From: Picocystis sp. L7
Lineage: Eukaryota > Chlorophyta > Picocystophyceae > Picocystales > Picocystaceae
Direction of reading: 5' to 3'
DNA length: 64,000 bases
Assembly: GCA_020975725.1 (NCBI GenBank)
Contig: QXJR01000019.1
Location: 186,001-250,000, forward strand
The translations under genes were made by a program, and so were the position numbers. This document shows, piece after piece, positions 46,601 to 55,858 of the stretch. The notes beneath the pieces were generated by a model, which searched no databases, was not told the origin of the DNA, and saw only the letters and a program-made list of their open reading frames with translations. Every line of letters begins with the position of its first letter. Position 1 is the first letter of the stretch.

Positions 46601-47532
46601 GTCCTCTTGGGCCAGGCTATCTTCCAGGTGCTGTCGTTTTCCGCGGCAGGGACGTGGAACGGATGGAACCGTCCGTCCGTGTTCCAGTCAGCACTCGTTT
46701 TCGCTTGGTAACTTTCGTACGACATCGCTTTCGCCGGCATTGAATTTTCCTTCGTCGCCTCACCTTGCTTTGGCTAGTGGTCGAAGTGGAACCGAGCACG
46801 TCCACGACCTCCACTGCCGACGAGGAGAACCCTCTCGGATCTCGGCTTGCCGTTGTACTACCCCTCGACCAAGCGAATGCACGCTCTGCCACGCCTGTTT
46901 CGGCGAGTCTCTCCGTCGAATCCTTCGTTTGTCCGATCCACGCTTCCACGTTGCAAACCTGCACCTCGCGGCGTCAGCCTCGGCCTTTCCGTCCGCTCCC
47001 CCGCCCCATCCGCTGTGTCCTGTCTCGCACCTTCCTGTTCGAGTTCCTCGCGACGCGCGCGAGCGCCATCGACGCGACGCGACGCGCCATGGCGCACGCG
47101 ATCGTCGACTTCCTTCGTCGTGTTTGGACGTGGTGGCACACGTCCACGCCATTCCCACCCGGATGGATTCCGTAGTACCTTTCCCTTTGTAAAGGGGTCG
47201 TGCTCCCCTTCTGGGCGACCAGGTCCGGGTTCAAGGGTCCGGATCGAAAGGGAATCGAACCCGGAGGGACCCCCCAGGCCGTCCCATCGAGATCTCGAAG
47301 AAGATCCTGAGGGATGAATCCACCCGTACCAGAAACGTATCGAGATCTCCAGGGTGGGGGGAGGGACGGGACCCAGGGAACCCGGTCCCATGGGAACGGT
47401 GAACCCGAACCACCGTCCGATCGATAGGAAGGATGGGTGCTTCGAAAGGAAAGGGGAAAGGAAATCCACACCGGTCGATCGTCTATCCGAGTGGATTCGG
47501 TACGTCGAAGCGCAGGGAAAGGCGCCGCCACG
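46601..47532. promoter_or_regulatory. Divergent promoter region, HslU / LTD copy 1
   Basis: Contains CCCTTTGTAAAGGGG at 47183-47197 and GATCGAAAGGGAATCGAACCC at about 47242-47262, both variants of the recurring promoter element. Frames on both strands here lack domains; a HslU presequence exon could lie here. Confidence 0.45.
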
Positions 47533-48091
47533 ATGCGCCTGTCGGTCGCCTCCACGACGCGCGGACGCGTCGCAAGCCTGTCCAGGCACCAGTTTTCGAC
47601 CCGAACTCCCCGACGCTTGGCGGTTTCGAACGGAAGGCGCGTCGTCGCGCTGTTCAACTTCGTCAAGAAGCTGCGTACCGACTCGCAGTCCGCAGGAATC
47701 TATGGTTCCCAGGGACGGGATGACTACGACAGGGACGACGTCGAACACTACTTCAACTACACGGGGATGCTCGCCGAAGAGGGAACGTATGACAGGCTGA
47801 ACCAGCTGCTGGAATCGGGTGTGGAACCAGTGGATCTCCTCCTTCTCATGGCCTGCGCAGAAGGGGACAAACCGAAGGTCGAAGAGCTGCTTCTGGCGGG
47901 CGCTCGAGCAGACATCAAGGTGAGCTACATGCATCGTGTCAGAGAAAAGAGAATCGAGGAATCCGGATGTGACACGGGGCTGACCGAATCGCCGTCGTGT
48001 TCCGTAGAACCCGGATGGTTTGACTGCCGTGGAAGTTGCCAAGAACGACGAAGTCAAGGAGATGTTGGCCAACGGTCCATCCAAAACGTAG
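47533..48091 (+). CDS. LTD: LTD/GDC1-like plastid protein for light-harvesting-protein sorting, copy 1
   Basis: LTD (GDC1) is a stromal ankyrin protein that hands light-harvesting proteins from the import machinery to the cpSRP pathway. Exons 47533-47919 and 48008-48091 encode 156 aa: a basic transit-like leader (1-36), then the family core (KKLRTDSQSAGIYGSQGRDD, HYFNYTGMLAEEGTYD, EPVDLLLLMACAEGDKPKVE, LLAGARADIK) and, after the intron, NPDGLTAVEVAKNDEVKEML. The split falls inside the ankyrin repeat, after DIK. Without splicing the frame runs into nonsense, so the intron is well supported. Copy 2 lies tail-to-tail 149 bp away and has the intron at the same codon. The last exon is more diverged than in copy 2. 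Confidence 0.88.
47920..48007 (+). other. Spliceosomal intron (88 nt) in LTD copy 1
   Basis: Starts GTGAGC and ends CGTAG, with GCTGACC about 28 nt before the acceptor as a likely branch point. Phase 0. Its removal restores the conserved ankyrin C-terminus. Confidence 0.85.
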
Positions 48092-48239
48092 AGAAGGAGT
48101 TGTGCGAGTATCGACGTGCTGTACATTTTTTTAATGAACGCACAGTTTTCTTGAAGGACCGTTCAGGGATCGCAGGATCGGAAGGCTGGATGAAGCCGCC
48201 CGTCAATCCCATCCTTCCACGAGCACTTCCATGTGGTGA

Positions 48240-48798
48240 TCAGTTGGAGAAGCTAAGGATGAGTTCCCTGATCTCATCGTCGCAGGCCCTATCCAGTGCA
48301 GTTCTCCCGTCGATGTCCTGTGGGAGTTACCGAAGAGCATATCCGTCAGCATGTGCGCTTCAGCACGAGCGGGTCGTGGATCGCCGTCTGGTCAGTTTCT
48401 CTCACCTTGATCTCGTGGCTTGCACCTGCACGCATCAGTTCCTCGATTTTTTGCCTGTCCCCTTCTGAAGCTGCCATGAGGAGGAGGAGATCCACTGGTG
48501 CCACCCCGGTCGCAAGGAGCTGGTCCATTTTGTCGTAGGTCTTCTCGACCGCGAGCATCCCTGCGTATTCGAAGTAGTATTGCACGTCGCTTTCGCTGTA
48601 GTCGTCTCTTCCTTGGCTTGCGAAGACACCGGCCGATTCGGAGTCCATACGCAGCTTCTTTCCGAAATTCATGAGGGCCACGACCCTTGTTCCATTGGCA
48701 GCGGCCTTGCAACGGCAGGACTTGCCACCAGTGACTCGACGCGCCGTCGGCCGGCTTTGGTTCGTCGTCGGGCGACAGGTTGCTGCGCACGTCGTCAT
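48240..48798 (-). CDS. LTD: LTD/GDC1-like plastid protein for light-harvesting-protein sorting, copy 2
   Basis: A paralogue of copy 1 on the opposite strand. Exon 1 (48798-48406) encodes a Thr/Arg/Cys-rich leader (1-36), then GKKLRMDSESAGVFASQGRDD, YFEYAGMLAVEKTYDKMDQL, APVDLLLLMAASEGDRQKIE and RAGASHEIK. After an 88-nt intron, exon 2 (48317-48240) gives DIDGRTALDRACDDEIREL then ILSFSN. Total 156 aa, identical in length to copy 1. The C-terminal exon fits the plant LTD consensus (D.DGRTA.DRA..EI...IL.FS) better than that of copy 1, so this may be the more conserved orthologue. ATG at 48798; the upstream open frame is intergenic. Confidence 0.88.
48318..48405 (-). other. Spliceosomal intron (88 nt) in LTD copy 2
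   Basis: Starts GTGAGA and ends CACAG, with GCTGACG as a likely branch point. Same codon position, phase and length as the intron of copy 1, so it predates the duplication. Confidence 0.88.
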
Positions 48799-50196
48799 GT
48801 CTGTCGTGTGTTGCAGGTGCACCGATGGATCTCGGACCCAGGCGTGGCGCACGGCTCCGGTTTCGATCCCTCGCGTGTCTCTCGTCTGCGGTGGTGGTCT
48901 TGCCAGGTGCGGTCCTTTCCCTGCCAGCTGTCTCGTCTCGGAGATCTCCCCCCTTCTCCCTGGTTCTCCCTTGGCCTTCCCTCGATCCACCCCGAAGGGA
49001 GGGGAAGGGAAGGGAAGGGGAGAGACCAATCCGGAGGGAGGCAGGGTCGACGAGCGGATGGCCATCGAAGGACGGCAATCCGACCCAGGTCCGCGGTGGA
49101 CGTAGGAACGTGTGTGCGAGACGGGAAGGGTCTGGGTCGTGGACGTGCACGGCCTCGTTCCGTAGGTGTGAGGAACGGTGGATCCGCGGGAGGGAGCTGG
49201 ACCCACGTGATCGAAAATGAGCACGGAGAGGGTCTTCATTCCGCGTGCCTCGTTCAACCTCCGACAGGATCCCCTTCGTCCAGGATCCTCTCCCACCGCC
49301 GTTTGTCGTGGTTCGCGACGTCTCGGGACCTCCGCCACGCCCACCCTCCGATCCACCCTCCCCTCGTAGATTCGGAAAAGGTATCACACGTCCACCTCGG
49401 GATAGATCTCGTCCAGATGCACGGTGGAGAAACCAACCGGGCGTCGAGACGTCCTCCTTGGTGTGTCGTGGCAGGGAGCTCCAGCGAGGTGCTTTGGGAT
49501 CCGAGGAGACGGGTGCGGTCCACCGAGATCTTGTCGAGAGACCTCCGATGGAGATCGTGCCCTTCCCTTTCCCATCCCGAATCTTGTACGGGATAAGACG
49601 GGAGGACGTCCTCGGCGAGCCATGCCCGAGCACGTCCCGTCGGACAAGGGACTGTAGGGAGCGTTCCTCGATGCGGACGGATGCCGCAGAGTTACGATCC
49701 CCTCCGTTTCGTCGGTTCAAGGACCCGGGTTCGAAAGGGGGTGCGATTCGGTGAAGCTTCGGGGCTGAACCCGAGTGCCGACGGGTCACGTGCCACCTCT
49801 CCTTGGCCCGCGAGACCGCGTGAGACCGTGGTGGGGGGCGGAGTCCCGGACTAACTCGAAACAAGAGACCCGATCTGTCCCCGGATCGAAAAGGAAAGAC
49901 GGTTCGGATAACCATCGTCTTTCCAGGATCTGCCCGGTCGGAACGGTCGATACGGGTGCGAAACGCGCTTACTTCCCGCCCTAAACTTCGCTTATCTGCG
50001 TCCATGCCCCCTGAATCCGTCTCGAACCTTCCTTGTTAATTAAGGCGGAACCCGTGGTAAACATCCCGGGGGGAGGGGTAGCCTTTCGGTGGAGGACAGC
50101 TTCGTTTGCATCATTCCTTTCGGACGCGACGACACGCGCGCCTCCTCCAGCTGCTCTACTCGCACCTCCTGCCGCGTTCCGAAGGCTAGCATCGCC
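48799..50196. promoter_or_regulatory. Divergent intergenic region, LTD copy 2 / coproporphyrinogen oxidase
   Basis: A 1.4-kb spacer with no supported gene, despite long frames on both strands. Contains a GGGAAGGGAAGGGAAGGGG-type tract at 49000-49020, TTCGAAAGGGGGTGCG at 49730-49745, GATCGAAAAGGA at 49884-49895, CCTAAACTTCGCTTATC at 49980-49996 and TTAATTAA at about 50036. Three of these are variants of recurring upstream motifs. Confidence 0.45.
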
Positions 50197-51475
50197 ATGA
50201 AGACTGCCATGAAGACCACCGCAGCCAAATGTGTGCCCACCACGGCACGTGTTGGACGCAAACCTGCGCCCAAGAGCGTGGCCATCCGCGCCGCAACCTT
50301 TGGACGCGGAAAGGCGACCGTGAACGCTCCTTTCCAGGCAGCAAACCACTCGCAGGTGAGAGCGAGTTCGTCGAGAGACGCGAATTCATCGGTGCATGGA
50401 ATTGATTGCTGACGCGGACCCACCTCTCCATCCTCAGGCCAAGAGAAACGCCAAGCTGCAGGTGGCTGGAGCCCAGGCCATCGAGAAAGAAGTCTACGTG
50501 AACGAAGCCCCCGATTCTCTCCTGAGGGATCCCAATGGTGCAGACAAGGGAACCATCCGTGCCCGATTCGAGAAGATCATCCGCCAGGGACAGGATGAAA
50601 TCTGCAATGCTCTTGCAGAGCTCGATGGAACCCCCTTCCACCAGGACACCTGGACCCGTCCAGGAGGTGGTGGCGGCATCACCAGGGTGCTGCAGGATGG
50701 CAACGTCTTTGAGAAGGCCGGAGTGAACGTGTCCGTTGTGTATGGCACCATGCCGGCTGAAGCATACCGTGCTGCAACTGGAGGCAACATTGAAATTCCA
50801 GAGGGTGGAAACGATCGTGTGCCGTTCTTTGCTGCAGGAATCAGCAGTGTGATTCACCCAAAGAATCCCTTTGCCCCTACTATGCACTTCAACTACCGTT
50901 ATTTCGAGACAGAAGAGTGGAACGGTGTGCCATCCCAGTGGTGGTTTGGAGGAGGCACCGACCTGACCCCTTCCTACGTCTTCGAGGACGATGCCAAACA
51001 CTTTCATGGTACATACAAGAATGTTTGCGATAAGCACGATCCGACCTACTACGATAAGTTCAAGAAGTGGTGCGACGAGTACTTCCTGATCAAGCATAGG
51101 GGAGAGACGCGTGGCATTGGTGGTATCTTCTTTGACGATCTCAATGACAAGGACCCCGAGACCCTCATGGCATTTTCCAAAGACTGCCTGTTCAACGTGG
51201 TGGAATCGTACGTTCCCATTGTTGCCAAGCATAAGGATGATCCTTACACCGAGGAGCAGCTGAGGTGGCAGAAGCTGCGCCGTGGTAGGTACGTCGAGTT
51301 CAATCTCGTGTATGACAGGGGCACCACTTTTGGATTGAAGACCGGAGGCAGAATCGAGTCTATCTTGATGTCCCTTCCTCTGACAGCCAGGTGGGAGTAC
51401 GACTACGAGCCTGAGGAGGGTACTCCAGAGGCCCGTGCAATGAAAGCATTCCGCCAGTCGGAGAACTGGGTCTGA
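50197..51475 (+). CDS. CPX1: Coproporphyrinogen III oxidase, oxygen-dependent, plastid
   Basis: Converts coproporphyrinogen III to protoporphyrinogen IX in heme and chlorophyll synthesis. Exon 1 (50197-50355) encodes a basic Ala/Thr/Lys-rich transit peptide; after an 82-nt intron, exon 2 (50438-51475) encodes the HemF-type enzyme; total 398 aa. Marks are [24 protein letters not shown] in two adjoining motifs, [64 protein letters not shown] and the family end [16 protein letters not shown]. The ATG at 50197 was chosen because it starts the exon that splices in phase; the ATG at 50089 is out of the leader pattern. Highly confident. Confidence 0.95.
50356..50437 (+). other. Spliceosomal intron (82 nt) in CPX1
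   Basis: Starts GTGAGA and ends CCTCAG, with TGCTGACG about 30 nt before the acceptor. It separates the transit peptide from the mature enzyme, phase 0. Confidence 0.85.
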
Positions 51476-51776
51476 TGGGGAAATAGAGGTGCACTGTAGA
51501 TTTAATGTAACGGAACTCGTTTTCGTCCATACAATCTCTGCAAACTCCCCCACTTGCGTTTCTTTTGAGATGGAACCCGTCTCGCCAACCGACACGTCCT
51601 GGATTCCTCCCCGGGTTAGATTTTCTCGATCGAAATTCGATTTCGATTGGGACCTCTCTCTCGGTTCGCCCCTCGCACTGTCCAGTGAAGCCTCCTATTC
51701 GGAGTTCCTTTTCGATCGAGCTTGCAAACGCTTGTGCTTCACTCGTCGTGTCACGAAGCACGCCGACTTCGTCACG
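51476..51776. other. Spacer between CPX1 and SufS genes
   Basis: Holds the CPX1 3' end (TGTAA at about 51506) and the SufS leader. The SufS frame is open across it, with an in-frame ATG at 51570, but the sequence there is not transit-like. GATCGAAATTCGATTTCGAT is at about 51628-51647. Confidence 0.4.
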
Positions 51777-53141
51777 ATGCGCGCGACGATTCCGACGATT
51801 GCGACGCCTGCCTCGAGGCGCAGGAACGCCAGACATGCCAAAACAAGTGCACAAGCGACGGGTGTGGTTGGAAACTCGCAGGACCTCGCGCATCGGGTTC
51901 GTGCCGACTTTCCCATCCTGGAGCGGCAGGTGTACGAATCCTTTCCTCTGGTCTACTTGGACAGTGCAGCCACCTCGCAGAAGCCGCGCTGCGTGATCGA
52001 AGCCATGTCGGATTACTACATGCAGTACAACAGCAACGTGCACCGTGGGGTGCACGCTTTGAGCTCTCAGGCAACGGAAGAGTACGAGACGGCGAGGTCG
52101 AAAGTGGCCGACTTCGTCAATGCAGAGACCGACCGAGAAATTGTCTTCACTAGAAACGCCAGCGAAGCCGTCAACCTTGTTGCTTACTCGTGGGGATTGG
52201 ACAACTTGAAGGAAGGAGACCAAGTGGTGGTCTCCGTCATGGAACATCACAGCAACTTGGTACCTTGGCAGATCATTTGCAAGAGGACCGGGGCCAAGCT
52301 ATGCCACGTGCCCATGACGGAGGACGAAGAACTGGATTTGAACCGATTGGAGGAGATCACCAAGTCGGGTCAGACGAAGCTCATAGCGCTGGCTCATGTC
52401 TCCAACACCCTGGGATGCATCACACCCGTGGAAGAGGTCGTGCAGATTGCCAAGAACTGCGGGGCCAAAGTACTTCTGGATGCTTGCCAAAGCGTGCCTC
52501 ATATGCCAGTAGACGTTCAGGCACTGGGTGTAGATTGGCTCGTTGCTTCCGCCCATAAGATGTGTGGGCCAACCGGGATCGGGTTTCTTTGGGGACGTTA
52601 TGATGTGTTGGAGGGTATGGATCCATGGATGGGTGGGGGGGAAATGATCGAAGACGTGTACTTGGATCATTCAACTTATGCCGAACCTCCATCTCGTTTT
52701 GAAGCAGGGACCCCTGCAATTTGCGAGGCCATTGGATTGGGCATGGCTTGTGACTATTTGAGCTCGGTTGGAATGGACAAGGTGTACGAGTATGAGAAAT
52801 TTTTGAGCACGTACATGTACGAGAAGCTTTCATCCATTGATGGCGTACGTATCTATGGTCCAAAACCTCCTCGAGAGCGGGCTGCATTGTGTGCATTCAA
52901 CGTAGAAGGCATCCACCCAACCGATCTGGCGACGATAATGGACCAGACAACGGGTGTGGCGATCCGCAGTGGACATCATTGCACGCAGCCTCTGCACCGT
53001 ATCCTTGTGTCCGACGGGCAGCCCTTTGCCAGCGCGCGTGCGAGTGCTTATCTGTATACCACGACAGAAGACATAGATTCGTTCGTGACGTCCTTGCAGA
53101 GCACCATGTCCTTCTTTCAAGAGGTGAAGGCTTCAATTTAG
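51777..53141 (+). CDS. SUFS: Cysteine desulfurase, SufS/NFS2 type, plastid
   Basis: A PLP enzyme that removes sulfur from cysteine for plastid Fe-S clusters. The 454-residue product has a basic, Arg/Ala/Thr-rich leader (about 1-40), then [27 protein letters not shown], the [11 protein letters not shown] block, [21 protein letters not shown], the PLP lysine in [40 protein letters not shown] and the sulfur-accepting Cys in [10 protein letters not shown]. This is the group II (SufS) pattern rather than IscS/NFS1. ATG at 51777; an in-frame ATG at 51570 is less transit-like. It follows the CPX1 gene on the same strand. Very confident. Confidence 0.95.
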   Translation: MRATIPTIATPASRRRNARHAKTSAQATGVVGNSQDLAHRVRADFPILERQVYESFPLVYLDSAATSQKPRCVIEAMSDYYMQYNSNVHRGVHALSSQATEEYETARSKVADFVNAETDREIVFTRNASEAVNLVAYSWGLDNLKEGDQVVVSVMEHHSNLVPWQIICKRTGAKLCHVPMTEDEELDLNRLEEITKSGQTKLIALAHVSNTLGCITPVEEVVQIAKNCGAKVLLDACQSVPHMPVDVQALGVDWLVASAHKMCGPTGIGFLWGRYDVLEGMDPWMGGGEMIEDVYLDHSTYAEPPSRFEAGTPAICEAIGLGMACDYLSSVGMDKVYEYEKFLSTYMYEKLSSIDGVRIYGPKPPRERAALCAFNVEGIHPTDLATIMDQTTGVAIRSGHHCTQPLHRILVSDGQPFASARASAYLYTTTEDIDSFVTSLQSTMSFFQEVKASI

Positions 53142-54087
53142 CTTGGGAACAGACTGGTTCAAATGTAAAGTCTCCAATAAACCGTTCATTGTTTTCGCAT
53201 TCTATCCACTCCTCTCCAGTCATAGAAAGGTTGCGCATTCCTCATCTGGTAGGGGCTTGGGAGGATGAATTCTCGCCACGCCACTCAGTGCCGATTTGCT
53301 CCGAGCACCAGTTCATCACCTTGCACCGACCCGTGATGGAAACCACAGACAGCCACAAAGGACGACCGGATCGTCCAGGTGGGCTTTTCCAGGACCTTTC
53401 CAACATCGCCTCCAGTTCTTTCCTGGCTCCATCTTAGCTTCCTTTCTATGCCTGGTCCCGTTGCATGGGAAGATCACCATTCCATGTCCTGCTTCATCTC
53501 TCATCTATCCAGTTCCACTCTTCCGTCTCCACATCCTGGATGGTGGTAGTGCGAGGTTGTTCCAATGGTTTCGATGCCATGGACTGGGCGCAACGACCCA
53601 CGAGCAAGTGTGGGCGTGTGTGCGTCAACGCCAGGAAGAGAAGGCCAACGGAGACACAGAGCTGAGCGGTCGAGAGAGCGTGTGGGAGAGTGTGGGATCG
53701 AGATTGAGATTGAGAGTGATAGTGCGACTAAGATTGATTGGGAGTGGGAGTGAGGGAGTGATAGGGAGAGGGATCGGGAGAGAGGGAGTGATAGTGTGAG
53801 AGTGGGAGCGAGGGAGTGGGTGAGAGGGAGTGGGACTGAGAGGGAGGGGAGTGGGAGTGAGACTGGCAGTGGGATTGAGAGGGAGTGATGGAGTGATGGA
53901 ACGAGCGGGAGTGATGGTGTGAGTGGGAGTAATAGCGTGAGAGGGATTGAGAGAGACTGGGAGTGAGAGAGGGAGCGGGCGAGTGGGAGTGAGAGAGGGA
54001 ATGGGTGAGGGAGAGAGAGGGAGGGAGAGAGGGAAAGGGTGAGAGGGAGGGGGAGAGAGGGTTGGACGTGGACCCAGGAGGCACGGG
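53142..54087. other. Intergenic region with long purine-rich repeat tract
   Basis: The SufS 3' end carries TGTAA and AATAAA within 40 bp of the stop (TGTAAAG at 53164, AATAAA at 53176). From about 53660 to 54060 the plus strand is almost free of C. No gene supported; the minus-strand Ser/Thr/Pro frame here is the translated repeat. Confidence 0.5.
53660..54060 (+). repeat. Purine-rich (GGGAGTGA-like) degenerate tandem repeat
   Basis: About 400 bp of G, A and T in irregular GGGAGTGA, GTGGGAGT and GAGAGGGA units with very few C. It lies directly upstream of the PheRS ATG (54088). G-runs every few bases could form triplex or quadruplex DNA. Confidence 0.8.
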
Positions 54088-55272
54088 ATGGCGATGGCGC
54101 TGGCGGCTTTTCGCCGTCCTACATGCGCACGTCGACTGTGCAAAGTGCGTGCTTCGTCTTGCACCACGTTCACCAAGGAAGACCTGATCACGGGACGACC
54201 AGACAACAACGTCACCGAACACATCGTGGAGAAGCTCGGCGCCCAGCTGCACCTCCGTGAGAACCATCCGCTCAGCATCCTACGCAGCGCCATCGAGGAG
54301 TGGTTCGCGCAGGAACACGATGGAAAGTTCCGATGTTTCAACGATCTGCCGCCACTGGTGACCACCAAGGCCAACTTCGACGACGTACTCGTGCCAGCCG
54401 ACCACGTGTCGCGATCCATGAACGACACCTATTACGTCGACGCCAACACCGTGCTTCGATGCCACACTTCCGCACATCAGGCCGAAATGCTGCGACAAGG
54501 AGAGAGGAAGTTCCTCGTCACTGGAGACGTGTACCGGAGGGACACCGTCGATGCCACGCACTATCCTGTGTTCCACCAGATGGAAGGCGTAAGGATCTTC
54601 GAACCAGAGGAATGGGAAAGAGCTGGCACCGATGGGACGAAACTAGCAGAAGCGGAGCTCAAGAAGACCCTCGAAGGGCTAGCCAGGCACCTCTTCGGAG
54701 ACGTAGAGATGCGCTGGATCGACGAGTACTTCCCCTTCACGGACCCTTCCTTCGAGCTGGAAATATTCTTCAACAACGAATGGATGGAAGTGCTTGGGTG
54801 CGGTGTCATGGAACAAGCCATCCTGGAAGAGGCAGGATTGGGAAACAAAAAGGCCTGGGCATTCGGACTCGGTCTTGAACGCTTGGCCATGGTGCTGTTC
54901 GAAATCCCGGACATTAGATTGTTCTGGAGCACGGACGAACGTTTCCTGTCCCAGTTCAAGTCTGGAGACATGTCTGCCAAATTCAAACCGTACAGCAAAT
55001 TTCCACCGTGCTTCAAGGATGTTTCATTCTGGATCCCAGAGACTTTCACAGAAAACAACCTCTGTGAGGTGACCAGGGGAATCGCTGGGGACCTTGTGGA
55101 AGAGGTGAAGCTGATCGATGAGTTTCACAATCCGAAGAAAGGGAAAACATCCCATTGCTATCGCATTGCCTATCGTTCCATGGATCGTTCTCTGACGGAT
55201 GAGGAGATCAATCAGCTGCAGGAAAACGTTCGCAGTTCTCTGGTTGAGCAACTGGGGGTGGAACTCCGCTAA
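54088..55272 (+). CDS. Organellar phenylalanyl-tRNA synthetase (monomeric)
   Basis: Charges phenylalanine to tRNA in mitochondria and/or plastids. The 394-residue protein has a basic leader (about 1-30), then the class II core: TGRPDNNVTEHI, NDTYYVDANTVLRCHTSAHQAE (motif region, in two pieces), VTGDVYRRDTVDATHYPVFHQMEG (motif 2), WMEVLGCGVMEQAIL, AWAFGLGLERLAMVLFEIPDIRLFW (motif 3), and a C-terminal ferredoxin-fold anticodon-binding domain (PCFKDVSFWIPE, CYRIAYRSMDRSLTDEEIN). The single-chain layout with this domain is typical of organellar PheRS; the plant enzyme is dual targeted. ATG at 54088, just after the purine-rich tract. Very confident. Confidence 0.95.
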   Translation: MAMALAAFRRPTCARRLCKVRASSCTTFTKEDLITGRPDNNVTEHIVEKLGAQLHLRENHPLSILRSAIEEWFAQEHDGKFRCFNDLPPLVTTKANFDDVLVPADHVSRSMNDTYYVDANTVLRCHTSAHQAEMLRQGERKFLVTGDVYRRDTVDATHYPVFHQMEGVRIFEPEEWERAGTDGTKLAEAELKKTLEGLARHLFGDVEMRWIDEYFPFTDPSFELEIFFNNEWMEVLGCGVMEQAILEEAGLGNKKAWAFGLGLERLAMVLFEIPDIRLFWSTDERFLSQFKSGDMSAKFKPYSKFPPCFKDVSFWIPETFTENNLCEVTRGIAGDLVEEVKLIDEFHNPKKGKTSHCYRIAYRSMDRSLTDEEINQLQENVRSSLVEQLGVELR

Positions 55273-55858
55273 CCATGCTTCAGTACATCCTCCGACATGT
55301 GCATGTAGTCCATGCCCATCTCAATAAGAATTCAACCTGTGTTGTCTACACTCGACTGTATCCTTCCTACGACGGTCGCAACGTCCAACGAGCTACCGCT
55401 CATAAACACCATTGTTCCACCTTTCCCCTGCTTGATCCGCTCCCACCTGCCTTTTCCCTCCAAGGTTGCATGAAACACTGCTGCTCACAGAAGGCAATGA
55501 TCTCTGCTGTGGGCTACCGAGCGGAACAGGACGGGCACGAGGCCGGCCTTGCAGAGAGGTCAACTGACTGGCAAACACGCACTTGCAGTGGTGCAACGGT
55601 CTATACATCTTATGGAGCAGACCGTCAGTGCCCATGCATTGTTGCAGAAGAGACTTCCAAGACCTTGGTTTGTACCTGTGCCAATGGGCAGGTTCTTCCC
55701 TGCATCCCCTGATCATAGCAAATCTGTCGAATTGGATCCCATTCTCACACTTCCAATCAGGGACCCACTTCTGTCTGCAGTTTGACCTCCTTTCTGTCCC
55801 CTTTTAAACACGAGCAATACACCATCTTGAAGAAAGGATCCAAATTTATTCCGACACG
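55273..55858. other. Spacer between PheRS and ALDH-like genes
   Basis: No gene recognised in 586 bp. The frame 55275-55712 has no codon bias. The last 60 bp before the next ATG is AT-rich (TTTAAACACG, CAAATTTATTCC). Confidence 0.45.

Noticed and set aside
46601-46964. Minus-strand frame upstream of HslU as its mitochondrial presequence
   Set aside because: It is not in frame with HslU and an in-frame stop separates them; splicing is possible but no convincing donor-acceptor pair was seen.
48580-49596. 338-codon plus-strand frame over LTD copy 2 and its upstream region
   Set aside because: It is antisense to the LTD exon and continues into promoter DNA with no codon bias.
50089-50196. Upstream ATG for coproporphyrinogen oxidase at 50089
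   Set aside because: It adds a segment with acidic and hydrophobic residues that does not resemble a transit peptide; the ATG at 50197 begins a typical leader.
53625-54428. Minus-strand Ser/Thr/Pro/Leu-rich protein of 267 codons
   Set aside because: It is the translated complement of the purine-rich repeat plus antisense of the PheRS gene.
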